NCBI GenBank assembly: GCA_030428615.1
Contig: JAUIDN010000001.1
Location: 310,001-374,000, forward strand
DNA: 64,000 bases
Direction of reading: 5' to 3'
From: Alphaproteobacteria bacterium
GTDB lineage: Bacteria; Pseudomonadota; Alphaproteobacteria; Sphingomonadales; Emcibacteraceae
Position numbers and translations under genes: made by a program. The notes under the pieces were generated by a model. That model was not told the DNA's origin, did not search any database, and saw only the letters and a list, made by a program, of their open reading frames with translations. Of the stretch, positions 1 through 8,740 are shown in pieces. Each line of letters starts with the position of its first letter. Position 1 is the first letter of the stretch.

Positions 1-691
1 TTGCCACTTCTTCGGGCTCAACCCACCGTTTTAGCGCCGCCGGATCGGTGTAATTTTCTTTTTCGATTTCTTCGGCGGTTCTACCTTCGGCTTTTGCGCG
101 CCTTTCCAAGATCCGGTCCATATTTTCACCGGATACCGCACCTGGCAATAGCGCATTGACCCGAACGTTAAAGGGGCCCACTTCCCTTGCTACAGCTTCC
201 GTCATTCCAACAAGAGCAAATTTTGTTGCCGTGTAGGCAGAACGCATGGGATATCCCTGAATACCCATTAATGACGACATATTTACGATTGAACCGAACC
301 CCTGCGCGCACATAATCCGTGCCGCTTCACGCATACAATACATGGCCCCAAACAGATTAATTTCAGCGCACGCCTTCCACTGATCAATATTTACTTCCGC
401 AATCGGGGCAACCGGCCCCGGAACACCAGCGTTGTTGACCAGAATATCTACATGTCCGCTTATTGATTGCACTTTTTGAAACAATCCCTGCACATCATCA
501 AATTTGGATACGTCACAAACAATCGCCGTGCCATTATTGCGGTTTGCAACAGCCGTCAGGGTTTGAAGGCTGCGTCCCGCAACAACGACATGCGCACCAT
601 GATCTGCGAACATATCCGCGATCGCGGCACCAATGCCCGTTCCACCGCCGGTTATCACCGCAACTTTATCCTTTAACGTTTCCATATTCAT
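1..691 (-). CDS. SDR-family NAD(P)-dependent oxidoreductase, C-terminus beyond window
   Basis: Short-chain dehydrogenase/reductase, probably oxidising or reducing a hydroxyl/keto intermediate of the catabolic operon it closes. The translated sequence shows the Rossmann glycine motif TGGGTGIG near residues 14-21, the NNAG motif, the catalytic Ser (NMSSLMG) and the YxxxK signature (YTATK). About 230 residues are visible; the stop lies beyond base 1. The start at 691 gives an ATGA overlap with the stop of the upstream flavoenzyme, which supports translational coupling. An alternative ATG is at 685. Cofactor preference and substrate cannot be read from the sequence. Confidence 0.9.
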   Translation of the reverse strand, partial: MNMETLKDKVAVITGGGTGIGAAIADMFADHGAHVVVAGRSLQTLTAVANRNNGTAIVCDVSKFDDVQGLFQKVQSISGHVDILVNNAGVPGPVAPIAEVNIDQWKACAEINLFGAMYCMREAARIMCAQGFGSIVNMSSLMGIQGYPMRSAYTATKFALVGMTEAVAREVGPFNVRVNALLPGAVSGENMDRILERRAKAEGRTAEEIEKENYTDPAALKRWVEPEEVA

Positions 692-1791
692 ATTAATCTT
701 CCTTCCTCAATTTTTCTTGCGGGATCAAAAAGAGGCATTTCCGGCTCCCTCCCCAAAATATAATCGCCCATCAGTTTTGAAATATAGGGGCCAATGGTAT
801 ATCCCCCCCTGACACATCCGAGAATATAGGCATTATCCTTATTTGGCAGCTTGCCCGCAAGCGGATAAAAGTCCGGTACATTTGCTTCGAAACCTGTCCA
901 GGACCTTACGATCCGTGTATTCGAAAGTTCGGGTAACGCAAATTGCGCCAGTTGCAGGTTCGGCATCAAACTTTCTATGCTTACGTTGCCTCGACCCTGT
1001 TCGGGAAGCCCTTTTCCCTGCCAGCCACCGCCTATGAGAACTGTACCATTTTCTTTTTGTTTCATCGTAAGCAGCCCGGTTGCATGACCAATAACACCGC
1101 TCATTAGTTTTGGGGCCCTTTCCGTAACAGACACCGTATTGACCCGTGCGCGGATCGGCAGTTCAACATCCATCATTTCTGCTATTTTTTTTGTCCAGCC
1201 CCCCGCAGCCAATAGAATTCGATGGGCAACAACACTCCTATCGCCCGAACGAATTTCCCATCCTTCGGACGTGCTGCGAATATATGTGACCGGGAATTTT
1301 TCAATTAAACCAATGCCCTTTTCATCAATTTTGCGTCGGTAATATTGACCGGTAAGTGATGAATTTGCATATCCGTCATCAGGGCAATAGCTGGCGGCAA
1401 CAATTTTTTTACTTAAGTGCGGCTCAGCCGTGGCCACTTTTTCCGATGAGACAAATTTTATATTTGCGCCGGCCTGCTTTTTTTGCGTCATTCTTTCATG
1501 AAGCAATTCCGCTTCCCGGTCATTAAATGCAAGCGTATAGCCACCAGTCTTTTTAAACCCGACCGCATCCCCCATCTCTTCCCACATTTCATGCCCTTTG
1601 ATCGCGTATGGCATTAACTTCACGCGCTTGATCTGCATTGACAAGGTTCCCGCATTGACGCCCGAAGCGCCCTGGCCAATATCCCCTTGCTCCAGGATAA
1701 TCGCGCTCATACCGCCTTCAGCAACCCTTAGGGCTGTGCCGCATCCCATAATGCCCCCGCCGATGATCGCAATATCGAATATGATATTCAT
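688..1791 (-). CDS. FAD-dependent amine/imino-acid oxidase subunit (DAO family, HcnC/OoxB-like)
   Basis: D-amino-acid-oxidase-fold flavoprotein of 367 aa, with the FAD-binding GGGIMG motif at residues 11-16 and the DAO-type C-terminal GGYTIGP region. Its partners are the next two genes upstream: an FAD/NAD protein with a BFD-like iron-sulfur domain and a small [2Fe-2S] protein. That three-part set is known from hydrogen cyanide synthase, octopine/nopaline oxidase and hydroxyproline/proline dehydrogenases, where the DAO-like subunit oxidises the C-N bond. The gene overlaps its upstream neighbour by 4 bp (ATGA) and the downstream SDR by 4 bp, so it lies inside one tightly packed leftward operon. 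The actual amino acid or amine substrate is unknown. Confidence 0.85.
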   Translation of the reverse strand: MNIIFDIAIIGGGIMGCGTALRVAEGGMSAIILEQGDIGQGASGVNAGTLSMQIKRVKLMPYAIKGHEMWEEMGDAVGFKKTGGYTLAFNDREAELLHERMTQKKQAGANIKFVSSEKVATAEPHLSKKIVAASYCPDDGYANSSLTGQYYRRKIDEKGIGLIEKFPVTYIRSTSEGWEIRSGDRSVVAHRILLAAGGWTKKIAEMMDVELPIRARVNTVSVTERAPKLMSGVIGHATGLLTMKQKENGTVLIGGGWQGKGLPEQGRGNVSIESLMPNLQLAQFALPELSNTRIVRSWTGFEANVPDFYPLAGKLPNKDNAYILGCVRGGYTIGPYISKLMGDYILGREPEMPLFDPARKIEEGRLI

Positions 1792-3200
1792 AAGGGCGAT
1801 ACTCCCGGAATTGGCAGATCATCATAATCCAGATCATCAGTAATTTCCCCCATCACAACAGGTCGAAGCGGCGGCCGGGCCGTTGGCAGACCTATTTCTT
1901 CCCTTGTTTTCCCGGTAAAATCGGACGCCATCAGTGCGACCGTTTCTGAACAGTATCGGCCGCCGCAGGGTCCCATCCCGCATCGCGTGTTTGATTTCAC
2001 AGCATTAGGAGAACGCGCACCGAACTTAATTTCCTGATAGATTTCGGCCCTGCTTATGCCTTCACAACGACATATTTCAGTTTCATTCTCAATAAAATCA
2101 AGTAAACCTGCACGCGGTATGCTGAGCGCTGTCATCGCGCGACCAAATATTTCAGCGCGTTTTTTTATTACCTTATTTATTTCTTTTCCCGTATTACCCG
2201 ATAAATCCTCATATGCAGCCTTTGCGGCCATCGCACCCCTTATCGGAGCAGCACCGACACCAAGTATGCCTGCGTTATCACCACAAACGTAAAGACCAGA
2301 CTGGCTGGTGCGGCCATATTGGTCAACTGTCGGCACCCAACCGCCAAGCGTTGGATCAAAGTGATGCGATGCGCCAGCCAGACGTGTTGCTTCAATTGCC
2401 GGTGAAAGCCCGTGGCCGTAGCAGAGGGCTTCACCGTGGATGTATATTTCCGGTCCGGGAACGGGTCGCCAATCCTTATCAACCCTGGTGAGTGAGGTTC
2501 CTTCCACTTTTTCTTTTCCTTCGACAGATTTGACGCCGTGCCGCCAATAAACGGGGATGCGCTTAAGATAAAGTGATAATATCCATTTTATTCCCTGAAG
2601 AAGTAAAATCGGCCTCATGAGCATGGCCGGCAGGGCTTTAACCCAGTCCCACAAGCCATTGAGTGACACAACAGCACTAACCCGCCCCCCCAAACGGATC
2701 ACTTCGCTGGCAACAAAAAACAACAGTGGCCCGTTGCCGGCAACGATTGTGCGCCGTCCCGGTACGATCATGTTCTCTTTAAGCAGCGCCGTTGCACCTG
2801 CAAGCCCGAATACACCCGGCATGGTCCAGCCGGGGACTGGTATCACCCTTTCATAAGCCCCCGTCGCAATGATGAGAGTTTTTGATTTTACGGTATATTC
2901 CTTCTCCGGCCCCACAAGCGCAAGCAGCCAGTTTTCACTTTCATCTGTCTCTATATGCCAGACGCGTGTTTCGAACCTGACCTCTATGGAACTGTTTCTT
3001 ACCTTTTGCCGTAGGGTATCGCCCTGCACAATTGCACCTGTTTTCGGTGCCTTTTTAATTGATGTCGATTTGGGTCGCCAGACCTGCCCGCCGGCGTCCC
3101 TGCCTTCATCGATCAGTAAAACTTTAAGACCGTATCCTGCGGCGTCAAGCGCCGCATTTGCCCCTGCGGGCCCCGCGCCTATAACGATCACATCAATCAT
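1788..3200 (-). CDS. FAD/NAD(P)-binding oxidoreductase with C-terminal BFD-like [2Fe-2S] domain (HcnB/OoxA-like)
   Basis: Protein of 470 aa with an N-terminal dinucleotide-binding motif (GAGPAG, residues 8-13), a second nucleotide-binding region around residues 110-150, and a C-terminal cysteine cluster (CRC, then a CGMGPCGGRYC segment) typical of BFD-like [2Fe-2S] domains. In HcnABC and opine oxidases this subunit passes electrons from the amine-oxidising flavoprotein to the respiratory chain. It overlaps the preceding ferredoxin-like gene by 8 bp and the following DAO-like gene by 4 bp. The family assignment is firm; the claim that the three subunits form one complex is inference from the operon. 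Confidence 0.88.
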   Translation of the reverse strand: MIDVIVIGAGPAGANAALDAAGYGLKVLLIDEGRDAGGQVWRPKSTSIKKAPKTGAIVQGDTLRQKVRNSSIEVRFETRVWHIETDESENWLLALVGPEKEYTVKSKTLIIATGAYERVIPVPGWTMPGVFGLAGATALLKENMIVPGRRTIVAGNGPLLFFVASEVIRLGGRVSAVVSLNGLWDWVKALPAMLMRPILLLQGIKWILSLYLKRIPVYWRHGVKSVEGKEKVEGTSLTRVDKDWRPVPGPEIYIHGEALCYGHGLSPAIEATRLAGASHHFDPTLGGWVPTVDQYGRTSQSGLYVCGDNAGILGVGAAPIRGAMAAKAAYEDLSGNTGKEINKVIKKRAEIFGRAMTALSIPRAGLLDFIENETEICRCEGISRAEIYQEIKFGARSPNAVKSNTRCGMGPCGGRYCSETVALMASDFTGKTREEIGLPTARPPLRPVVMGEITDDLDYDDLPIPGVSPL

Positions 3201-3477
3201 AAATCACGCGTTCCACAATTAATCCATCCGAAACGGTTGTGCGGCATGCTTCGCGGGTTTTACCGTCAATGCTGACCACACATTCCTGACACACCCCCAT
3301 AACGCAGAACATCCCGCGCGGGGTTTTGGTGTTTGGAGCGTTTCGGATCGCGGTGATCCCTGCTCTGAGCAACGCCGCTGCAATGCTTTCCCCTTCGTAC
3401 CCATTTATCATTACCCCATCAAACTGAAAGGATATTTCCTTTGTTCTTTCAATCGGATATGGAGTGTGGCTGGTCAT
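3193..3477 (-). CDS. Small (2Fe-2S)-binding subunit (HcnA/OoxA-N-like ferredoxin)
   Basis: A 94-aa protein with a plant-ferredoxin-like cysteine arrangement: CVMGVCQEC in the middle and a fourth Cys about 12 residues later (EACRTTV). This matches the small iron-sulfur subunit of heterotrimeric amino-acid dehydrogenases such as hydrogen cyanide synthase HcnA. The start at 3477 overlaps the stop of the DapA-like gene as ATGA. The gene completes the alpha/beta/gamma set with the two following flavoproteins, and its likely role is electron transfer in that complex. Confidence 0.87.
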   Translation of the reverse strand: MTSHTPYPIERTKEISFQFDGVMINGYEGESIAAALLRAGITAIRNAPNTKTPRGMFCVMGVCQECVVSIDGKTREACRTTVSDGLIVERVIYD

Positions 3478-4376
3478 GAGCGATAAGAAATTCCCAGATC
3501 ATCAAATGTTCTTTTAATGTTGTCAACCACGTCGTCAGTCGCCGGATGGACAGGATCGCGCGGCACACCGGCAGGTTGACCAATCAGGTTAAGCGCCGCT
3601 TTAAAGGCCGCCGGCCACGTGGAATTTCCCATCAACAGTTCATAAAGAATGGTAAGTTTATAATGAATATCGGCTTGTGTTTTTCCGGGTTTTTCTTTTG
3701 CCAGCGCAGTTATATTTGCTGTGTCCGGCCCAAGAAATTCCGGCCCGGTTGCGATAAACCCATGAGCCCCAAGGGCGATTCCCGGCATAATGTAATGGCA
3801 CGGGCCAACCATGATAGCCATTTTATCAGCAAATCTTTTGATCAAATGAGTGTGATGAAAATAATCACGGTTGCTTTCCTTAATACCGATAATCGGCGCT
3901 ACGTCCATAATCGCCCCGATATCATCAATAGATAAATTAAGGCCCGCGCGCCGCGGAGAATTATAGGCAACAATCGGCATATCTATCGCCGCATTCAATT
4001 TTTCAAAGCGCCCCTGAAGCTCCTCACGGGTGGTTTTCAGAACATAAGTCTGCGGCATGGAGAGCACTGCCGCAGCACCATTTTCCTTCGCCGCAAGGGC
4101 AAAATTAACACTGTTTTTCAGGGTGGTTGCCGAACACCCGGTAATGACAGGTACACGACCCGCAGATGTATCAACGGCGAGACGTGTGAGGCTCCCTTTT
4201 TCAGCGGCTGATAGCGCCCAGCTTTCCCCATTATCGCCCGACACACAAATGGCGGTAGCGCCCTGCCCGATCAACCAGTCGACAAGTGACTGAAAGGCAT
4301 CTTCCATAATTTCACCCGCTTCATTGAAGGGCGTTACCACTGCCGGGACAAAGCCGTGCAAATCTTCTTTTTTCAT
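3474..4376 (-). CDS. Dihydrodipicolinate synthase (DapA) family lyase/aldolase
   Basis: Class I aldolase superfamily protein of 300 aa. Visible landmarks are Tyr138 (VAYNSPRRAG), the Schiff-base Lys166 (IIGIKESNR) and the substrate-carboxylate loop GDNGE at 47-51, where DapA itself has G-T-T-G-E. Members of this family in amino-acid or aromatic operons act as pyruvate- or oxo-acid lyases, deaminating hydratases or aldolases rather than in lysine biosynthesis. Its place between a lactonase and a flavin amine oxidase argues for a catabolic role, comparable to the deaminase of hydroxyproline pathways, but the substrate is not determined. Confidence 0.88.
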   Translation of the reverse strand: MKKEDLHGFVPAVVTPFNEAGEIMEDAFQSLVDWLIGQGATAICVSGDNGESWALSAAEKGSLTRLAVDTSAGRVPVITGCSATTLKNSVNFALAAKENGAAAVLSMPQTYVLKTTREELQGRFEKLNAAIDMPIVAYNSPRRAGLNLSIDDIGAIMDVAPIIGIKESNRDYFHHTHLIKRFADKMAIMVGPCHYIMPGIALGAHGFIATGPEFLGPDTANITALAKEKPGKTQADIHYKLTILYELLMGNSTWPAAFKAALNLIGQPAGVPRDPVHPATDDVVDNIKRTFDDLGISYRS

Positions 4377-4377
4377 T

Positions 4378-5238
4378 TTATTCCTCTAATTCCACCAGAT
4401 AGATCATGCCCATCTGAGCTTCAATAATATAAAGCTTATTTTCATTAAAAATTAAACTGGTGACCCACAGGCCATCGGGCAAATCAATCTGTGCGACCGT
4501 GTCACCGAATATGTTATAGACATAAACGCGTCCCGCCTGTGCATGTGCAACCGCAAGATTACCATTCTTGTGTACGGCCAAACCGTCAGGCCCCAGGCCA
4601 CCGGACATTTGAATATAGGTCCCGACCATCGGCCATTTGGGATCCGGGAAATCAGCCATAAACCGCCACACGGCATTAGCGCGCGTTGCCGCCACATAAA
4701 CCAGGTTACCATCAGGGCTTAACGCAATACCGTTGGGATAGGGCACATTATTTAAAATGTGATGAAGACTGCCGTCCGGTTCCATTCGAAATACATTTCC
4801 TGTGGGGTCGGAAAGACTGGTACGACCACTATCGGTAAACCAGATATCATCGTTTGGGGCAATGGTCAGATCAGATAGTCCCTTGAATTTATCTGCCGCG
4901 GCCAATGTACTGATATTATCTGTGCCATCATATTCGAGCAGGCCGTTTTTATAGTCGGTGAGAATAAAACGCCCATCAGACTTCTGCTTAATGGAATGAG
5001 GCTCGCCATCATATTGATGATGGAGCGACCATTCGCCACCTTCATCCACTTTAAAGATACGACCGTAAGGCACATCAACAAGCCAAAGATTACCGTCCTG
5101 ATCAAATTCCGGCCCTTCAAGGAACGAATGAAGCGATTGACCCGGCCGGGTCATCTTCACCCAGTCATTCGGTTCTCCGTCATAGTGAAATTCCTGTGGC
5201 AGCTTTGACCAGATATTTGCAGTTATATATTGCGTCAT
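4378..5238 (-). CDS. SMP-30/gluconolactonase/LRE-family lactonase
   Basis: Six-bladed beta-propeller hydrolase of 286 aa. The divalent-metal ligands of the SMP-30 family are recognisable: Glu41 (LEGPEFD), Asn169 (PNGIALSPDG) and Asp218 (GPDGLAV). Such enzymes hydrolyse lactones in the cytoplasm when no signal peptide is present, as here. The start overlaps the CoA-transferase stop by 4 bp (ATGA). In this operon a lactone could come from ring-cleavage products (enol-lactones) or from a sugar acid; the intradiol dioxygenases nearby make the former worth testing. Confidence 0.87.
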   Translation of the reverse strand: MTQYITANIWSKLPQEFHYDGEPNDWVKMTRPGQSLHSFLEGPEFDQDGNLWLVDVPYGRIFKVDEGGEWSLHHQYDGEPHSIKQKSDGRFILTDYKNGLLEYDGTDNISTLAAADKFKGLSDLTIAPNDDIWFTDSGRTSLSDPTGNVFRMEPDGSLHHILNNVPYPNGIALSPDGNLVYVAATRANAVWRFMADFPDPKWPMVGTYIQMSGGLGPDGLAVHKNGNLAVAHAQAGRVYVYNIFGDTVAQIDLPDGLWVTSLIFNENKLYIIEAQMGMIYLVELEE

Positions 5239-6407
5239 ACGATTACCCCCTGTTTACGCAGGTCGTCAATTTCGGCATCGGCAAGCCCAAGTTCTGATAA
5301 AATTTCGTTTGTATGTTCGCCAAATCCCGGCGCCGGTGATGTTATTTCCGGCCCATTTTCAAAATGATACGCCGCAACCGGCATAACCGGCAAGTGCGTA
5401 TCACCATCACCACCCGTGCTTTTATGAAAGTAAGCATTCAACTGGGGATCATTTATAGCTTCAGCCAGAGTTCTTTGACGTTCGGCGGGCAGATTATGGG
5501 AATGAAAGATGCTTTGCCATTCGTCGGCAGTTTTGTCTTTCAGGATATGTTTTAACGCTGATCGAATATCGTTTGTTGACGCCCAAAGGCTTTCCCAATC
5601 ATTCGGGGTTTTGAGCTTTGCATCAATATCATAGCCGATGCCGGCGAGCATCACCCACATACGACGATTTTGGTCCGGCGTAAAGGCACCGATCATGAGA
5701 ATACCACCCGCTGTTTCATAGGCGCTGATCCCTGCTTCCTTATCACGTTCTGTTTTGACCGGGTATGCGGCAGCGGCGGCTTCCGGTGCCATAAGTGTCA
5801 TGGCCACTTCAAACATCGATGAACTGATATAGGTTCCTTTACCGGTTGAGGTGCGTTGATGCAGGGCGGATGAAATGGCAAAGGCCGCATTATATCCGGC
5901 AGCATAATCAACAAATGACACGCCCGGCTTATGGCCAGCGGACTGTTCAATGATACCGCTTGTCGCCTGTATCACGTTATCGTAGGCATTGACCCCGGTT
6001 CGCGGCCCATTATCGCCATATCCGGTAAGTGAGCAATAAATAAGGCGTGGATTAACACTTTTCAGATCATCATACCCCAGCCCCAGAGCATCAAGCGCAC
6101 CGGTCCGGTAATTTTCCACCAATATGTCCGCTGATTTGACCAGTTCTTTCAGGATGAATTGTCCCTGTGACGTTTTAAGGTTGAGCGTCATCGCCTTCTT
6201 ATTTGACGCCTGCACCTGATAATTAAGACCGCGAAGCACGGCATTCTGTGCCGGGTCGGGTCCGCGTCCGCGGGCACAATCGGGGCTTGTTGGCGACTCT
6301 ATTTTGATGACCTCCGCCCCCAGCAAGGCGAACTGGTATGTACAGAACGGCCCCGCCAAAACATGGGTCAAATCAAGTAACCGAATATTTTCGTATGGTT
6401 TGGTCAT
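5235..6407 (-). CDS. CaiB/BaiF family (family III) CoA transferase
   Basis: Family III CoA transferase of 390 aa. The N-terminal LTHVLAGPFCTYQFALLGAEVIKIE-type segment and the nucleophilic Asp167 (VSFVDYAAG) that forms the acyl-aspartyl intermediate are present, as is the GYGDNGP loop. It is the first gene of the leftward catabolic operon and presumably activates a carboxylic acid by transfer of CoA from a donor thioester. The 96-bp promoter region upstream is shared with the divergent aminotransferase. The substrate is not identifiable from sequence; carnitine-type, dicarboxylate and aryl acids are all accepted within this family. Confidence 0.88.
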   Translation of the reverse strand: MTKPYENIRLLDLTHVLAGPFCTYQFALLGAEVIKIESPTSPDCARGRGPDPAQNAVLRGLNYQVQASNKKAMTLNLKTSQGQFILKELVKSADILVENYRTGALDALGLGYDDLKSVNPRLIYCSLTGYGDNGPRTGVNAYDNVIQATSGIIEQSAGHKPGVSFVDYAAGYNAAFAISSALHQRTSTGKGTYISSSMFEVAMTLMAPEAAAAAYPVKTERDKEAGISAYETAGGILMIGAFTPDQNRRMWVMLAGIGYDIDAKLKTPNDWESLWASTNDIRSALKHILKDKTADEWQSIFHSHNLPAERQRTLAEAINDPQLNAYFHKSTGGDGDTHLPVMPVAAYHFENGPEITSPAPGFGEHTNEILSELGLADAEIDDLRKQGVIV

Positions 6408-6447
6408 AAATATCTTATATTCGCTATTGAAATTAATATCAATATAT

Positions 6448-6482
6448 GTTTTATAATTAAACTTATGTTTTGCATATAAAAC
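6448..6482. promoter_or_regulatory. Putative IclR-type operator pair in divergent promoter
   Basis: Two palindromes lie in the 96-bp divergent intergenic region: GTTT-N7-AAAC at 6448-6462 and GTTTT-GCATAT-AAAAC at 6467-6482. The second is nearly identical to the palindrome at 9559-9574 between the IclR gene and the intradiol dioxygenase genes. A further dyad (ATTGA-N8-TCAAT) is at 6426-6443. Shared occurrence beside the regulator gene suggests operators for that regulator; this is inference. Confidence 0.5.
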
Positions 6483-6503
6483 TTTAACTTTAAGGGCACC
6501 TAT

Positions 6504-7844
6504 ATGTCACATGTTCTTCACCGCACTATAAAGGGGTCGGTCCCTGTCGTCAAAAGCGCAGACGGCAACTATCTTATTGATGAAACGGGAAAAAAATATC
6601 TGGATGCCAGTGGCGGTGCCGCAGTCAGTTGTCTTGGCCATACCAACGCCCGGGTTATTGAGGCCATAAAGAATCAGCTGGATAAAGTTTCATTTGCCCA
6701 TACTGGTGTATTTTCGAACCAGCCTGCAGAGGAACTCGCGACATATTTAATCGAAAACGCTCCCAAAGGGTTTGGCAACGGCCGGGTAATGTTTCTTGGG
6801 TCAGGATCTGAAGCAATGGAGGCGGCCCTGAAGCTTGCGCGGCAATATCATCTTGAACGCGGCGATGAAAAACGAAGCAAAATCATCGCCCGTGACCGGT
6901 CTTATCATGGCAACACACTTGGAGCACTGGCCACAGGCGGACACAGGCAAAGGCAGAAACCGTTTGACCCGCTTCTGATTGATGTTGCGCACATTCCACC
7001 CTGCTATGCCTATAGATTTAAGCATGACGATGAAACGGCGGAAGAATTCGGGCTTCGTATGGCCAACACGCTTGAAGACGAAATATTAAAGCAAGGCCCG
7101 GGAAATGTCGCTGCATTCGTGGCGGAACCGGTTTCCGGCGCGTCCCTTGGTGCGGAACCTGCCGCACCCGGTTATTTCAAGCGTATTCGTGAGATTTGCG
7201 ACCAGTATGGTGTCCTTTTTATTGCCGATGAAGTCATGTGCGGCATGGGAAGAACCGGTTATTTGTTTGCGATGGAAGCGGAAGGCGCCTGCCCCGATAT
7301 CATCACTATCGCCAAAGGACTTGGTGCCGGATATCAACCGATCGCCGCCGTGCTCGCAAATGAAAAAGTGATTGATGCCATCCAGCAGGGAAGCGGTAAT
7401 CTTTGGAATGGGCACACATATATGAGCCACGCCATCGCCTGTGCAGGGGCATTAGCGGTTCTTAAAGTGATAGAAGAAGATCAGCTACTTGGAGCTGTCC
7501 GGTCGCGGGGGACTAAATTTAAAAAGATGCTTGAAAATACATTTGCCGATCACCCGCATATCGGCGATATTCGCGGTCGCGGACTTTTCTGGGGACTTGA
7601 GATCGTCAAAGACAAGAAAACGAAAGAGCCATTCCCGGCGGAACTTAACCTTGCGGGGAAGATTAAAGCGGATATTCTGGAAAATGGCATGCTAAGCTAC
7701 CCATCGCAGGGATGCGTGGACGGTATCCGGGGTGATCATATCCTGCTTGCACCGCCCTATACTGTGACGGATGAAGAGCTGGATATCATAATTGAAAAAA
7801 CATTAAATTCACTTAATAATCAATTAAGTAAAATGGATACTTAA
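6504..7844 (+). CDS. Class III PLP-dependent aminotransferase
   Basis: Aminotransferase of 446 aa, of the ornithine/GABA/diaminobutyrate fold. PLP contacts are visible: the GSGSEAMEAALKLA phosphate-binding loop (about 99-112), YHG at 134-136, Asp242 (IADEV) and the Schiff-base Lys271 (IAKGLGAGYQP). It likely transfers the amino group of an omega-amino or beta-amino acid to a keto acid, producing an aldehyde or keto acid for the following BKACE. The start at 6504 is preceded by AAGGG at reasonable distance; 8 bp separate it from the next gene. It is divergent from the CoA-transferase operon. The exact amine donor is unknown. Confidence 0.88.
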   Translation: MSHVLHRTIKGSVPVVKSADGNYLIDETGKKYLDASGGAAVSCLGHTNARVIEAIKNQLDKVSFAHTGVFSNQPAEELATYLIENAPKGFGNGRVMFLGSGSEAMEAALKLARQYHLERGDEKRSKIIARDRSYHGNTLGALATGGHRQRQKPFDPLLIDVAHIPPCYAYRFKHDDETAEEFGLRMANTLEDEILKQGPGNVAAFVAEPVSGASLGAEPAAPGYFKRIREICDQYGVLFIADEVMCGMGRTGYLFAMEAEGACPDIITIAKGLGAGYQPIAAVLANEKVIDAIQQGSGNLWNGHTYMSHAIACAGALAVLKVIEEDQLLGAVRSRGTKFKKMLENTFADHPHIGDIRGRGLFWGLEIVKDKKTKEPFPAELNLAGKIKADILENGMLSYPSQGCVDGIRGDHILLAPPYTVTDEELDIIIEKTLNSLNNQLSKMDT

Positions 7845-7852
7845 GGTGATAC

Positions 7853-8722
7853 ATGAATAAAACAATACTCACATGCGCCGTAACGGGCAACCTGACCAGC
7901 CGGGAAATGCATCCTGGTCTTCCTGTTACGCCGAAGGAAATTGCTGAAGCCGGACTTGAGGCTGCATCTGCAGGAGCAGCAATATTGCACCTGCATGTGC
8001 GGGATCCCGAAACCACAAAAGGATCAATGGAATTTGCGCTCTATGACGAAATGGTCAGCCGCATCAGGGAAAAGAACACGGATGTGATATTGAACCTGAC
8101 AACCGGTGAAGGCGGACGGTTCGTCCCGTCAACCGAAAACCCGATGGTCGCCAGTGAAAATTCAACTTTATGCCGCCCGGAGAAGCGTGTTTCACATGTA
8201 GAAAAACTGAAACCGGAAATCTGCACACTTGATCTGAATACAATGTGGTCGGGACAAGCTGCTGTGATCAATTCACCGGAAAATTTGAAAATCATGGCAG
8301 AACGCATTTACGCTGCCGGGGTCAAGCCAGAGATCGAAATATTTAACAGCAGCGATCTCCACCTTCTTAATCATTTCATCAGAGAAGGCGTGATTAAAGA
8401 ACCGGTTATGGTGCAGATGGTTATGGGGGTTCGTTTCGGCGCTCCCGCCAACAGCGAAACACTTTTATATTTAAAATCGCAGCTACCTGAAAATTGCGTG
8501 TGGGCAGCATTTGGTATCGGTCGTATGGAATATCCGATGCTGGCACAGAGCTTTGTAGCGGGTGGTCATGTCCGTGTCGGCATGGAAGATAATCTTTATA
8601 TTAAAAAAGGTGAGCTATGCCGCGGAAATGAGCAACTTGTCGAAAAAGCCGTCAATATCGTCAATGAACTTGGTGGTGAAATCGCCACTCCCGGCGAAGC
8701 ACGAAAAATTCTGGGGCTTTAA
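7853..8722 (+). CDS. BKACE-family beta-keto acid cleavage enzyme (Kce-like)
   Basis: Member of the DUF849/BKACE family (289 aa), which condenses a beta-keto acid with acetyl-CoA to release acetoacetate and a new CoA thioester. The zinc-binding HLHVRD segment places His46 and His48 exactly where the founding 3-keto-5-aminohexanoate cleavage enzyme has them, and Glu226 (GIGRMEYPM) fits the third ligand. Family members accept 3-keto-5-aminohexanoate, dehydrocarnitine, beta-ketoadipate and others. Next to an aminotransferase and intradiol dioxygenases, either an amino-keto acid or a beta-ketoadipate-like compound is plausible. Start chosen at ATG with AAGGTG upstream. Confidence 0.88.
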   Translation: MNKTILTCAVTGNLTSREMHPGLPVTPKEIAEAGLEAASAGAAILHLHVRDPETTKGSMEFALYDEMVSRIREKNTDVILNLTTGEGGRFVPSTENPMVASENSTLCRPEKRVSHVEKLKPEICTLDLNTMWSGQAAVINSPENLKIMAERIYAAGVKPEIEIFNSSDLHLLNHFIREGVIKEPVMVQMVMGVRFGAPANSETLLYLKSQLPENCVWAAFGIGRMEYPMLAQSFVAGGHVRVGMEDNLYIKKGELCRGNEQLVEKAVNIVNELGGEIATPGEARKILGL

Positions 8723-8740
8723 ATGCGAGGAAACAGGGCT

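Noticed and set aside
688-3477. Hydrogen cyanide synthase hcnABC
   Set aside because: The architecture matches, but the genes sit in a catabolic operon with lactonase, lyase and CoA transferase; the same architecture is used by opine and imino-acid dehydrogenases.
3474-4376. Lysine-biosynthetic dapA
   Set aside because: Loop GDNGE replaces GTTGE and the operon context is catabolic.
6426-6443. FNR box at ATTGAAATTAATATCAAT
   Set aside because: The half-site spacing is 2 bp too long for the TTGAT-N4-ATCAA consensus.
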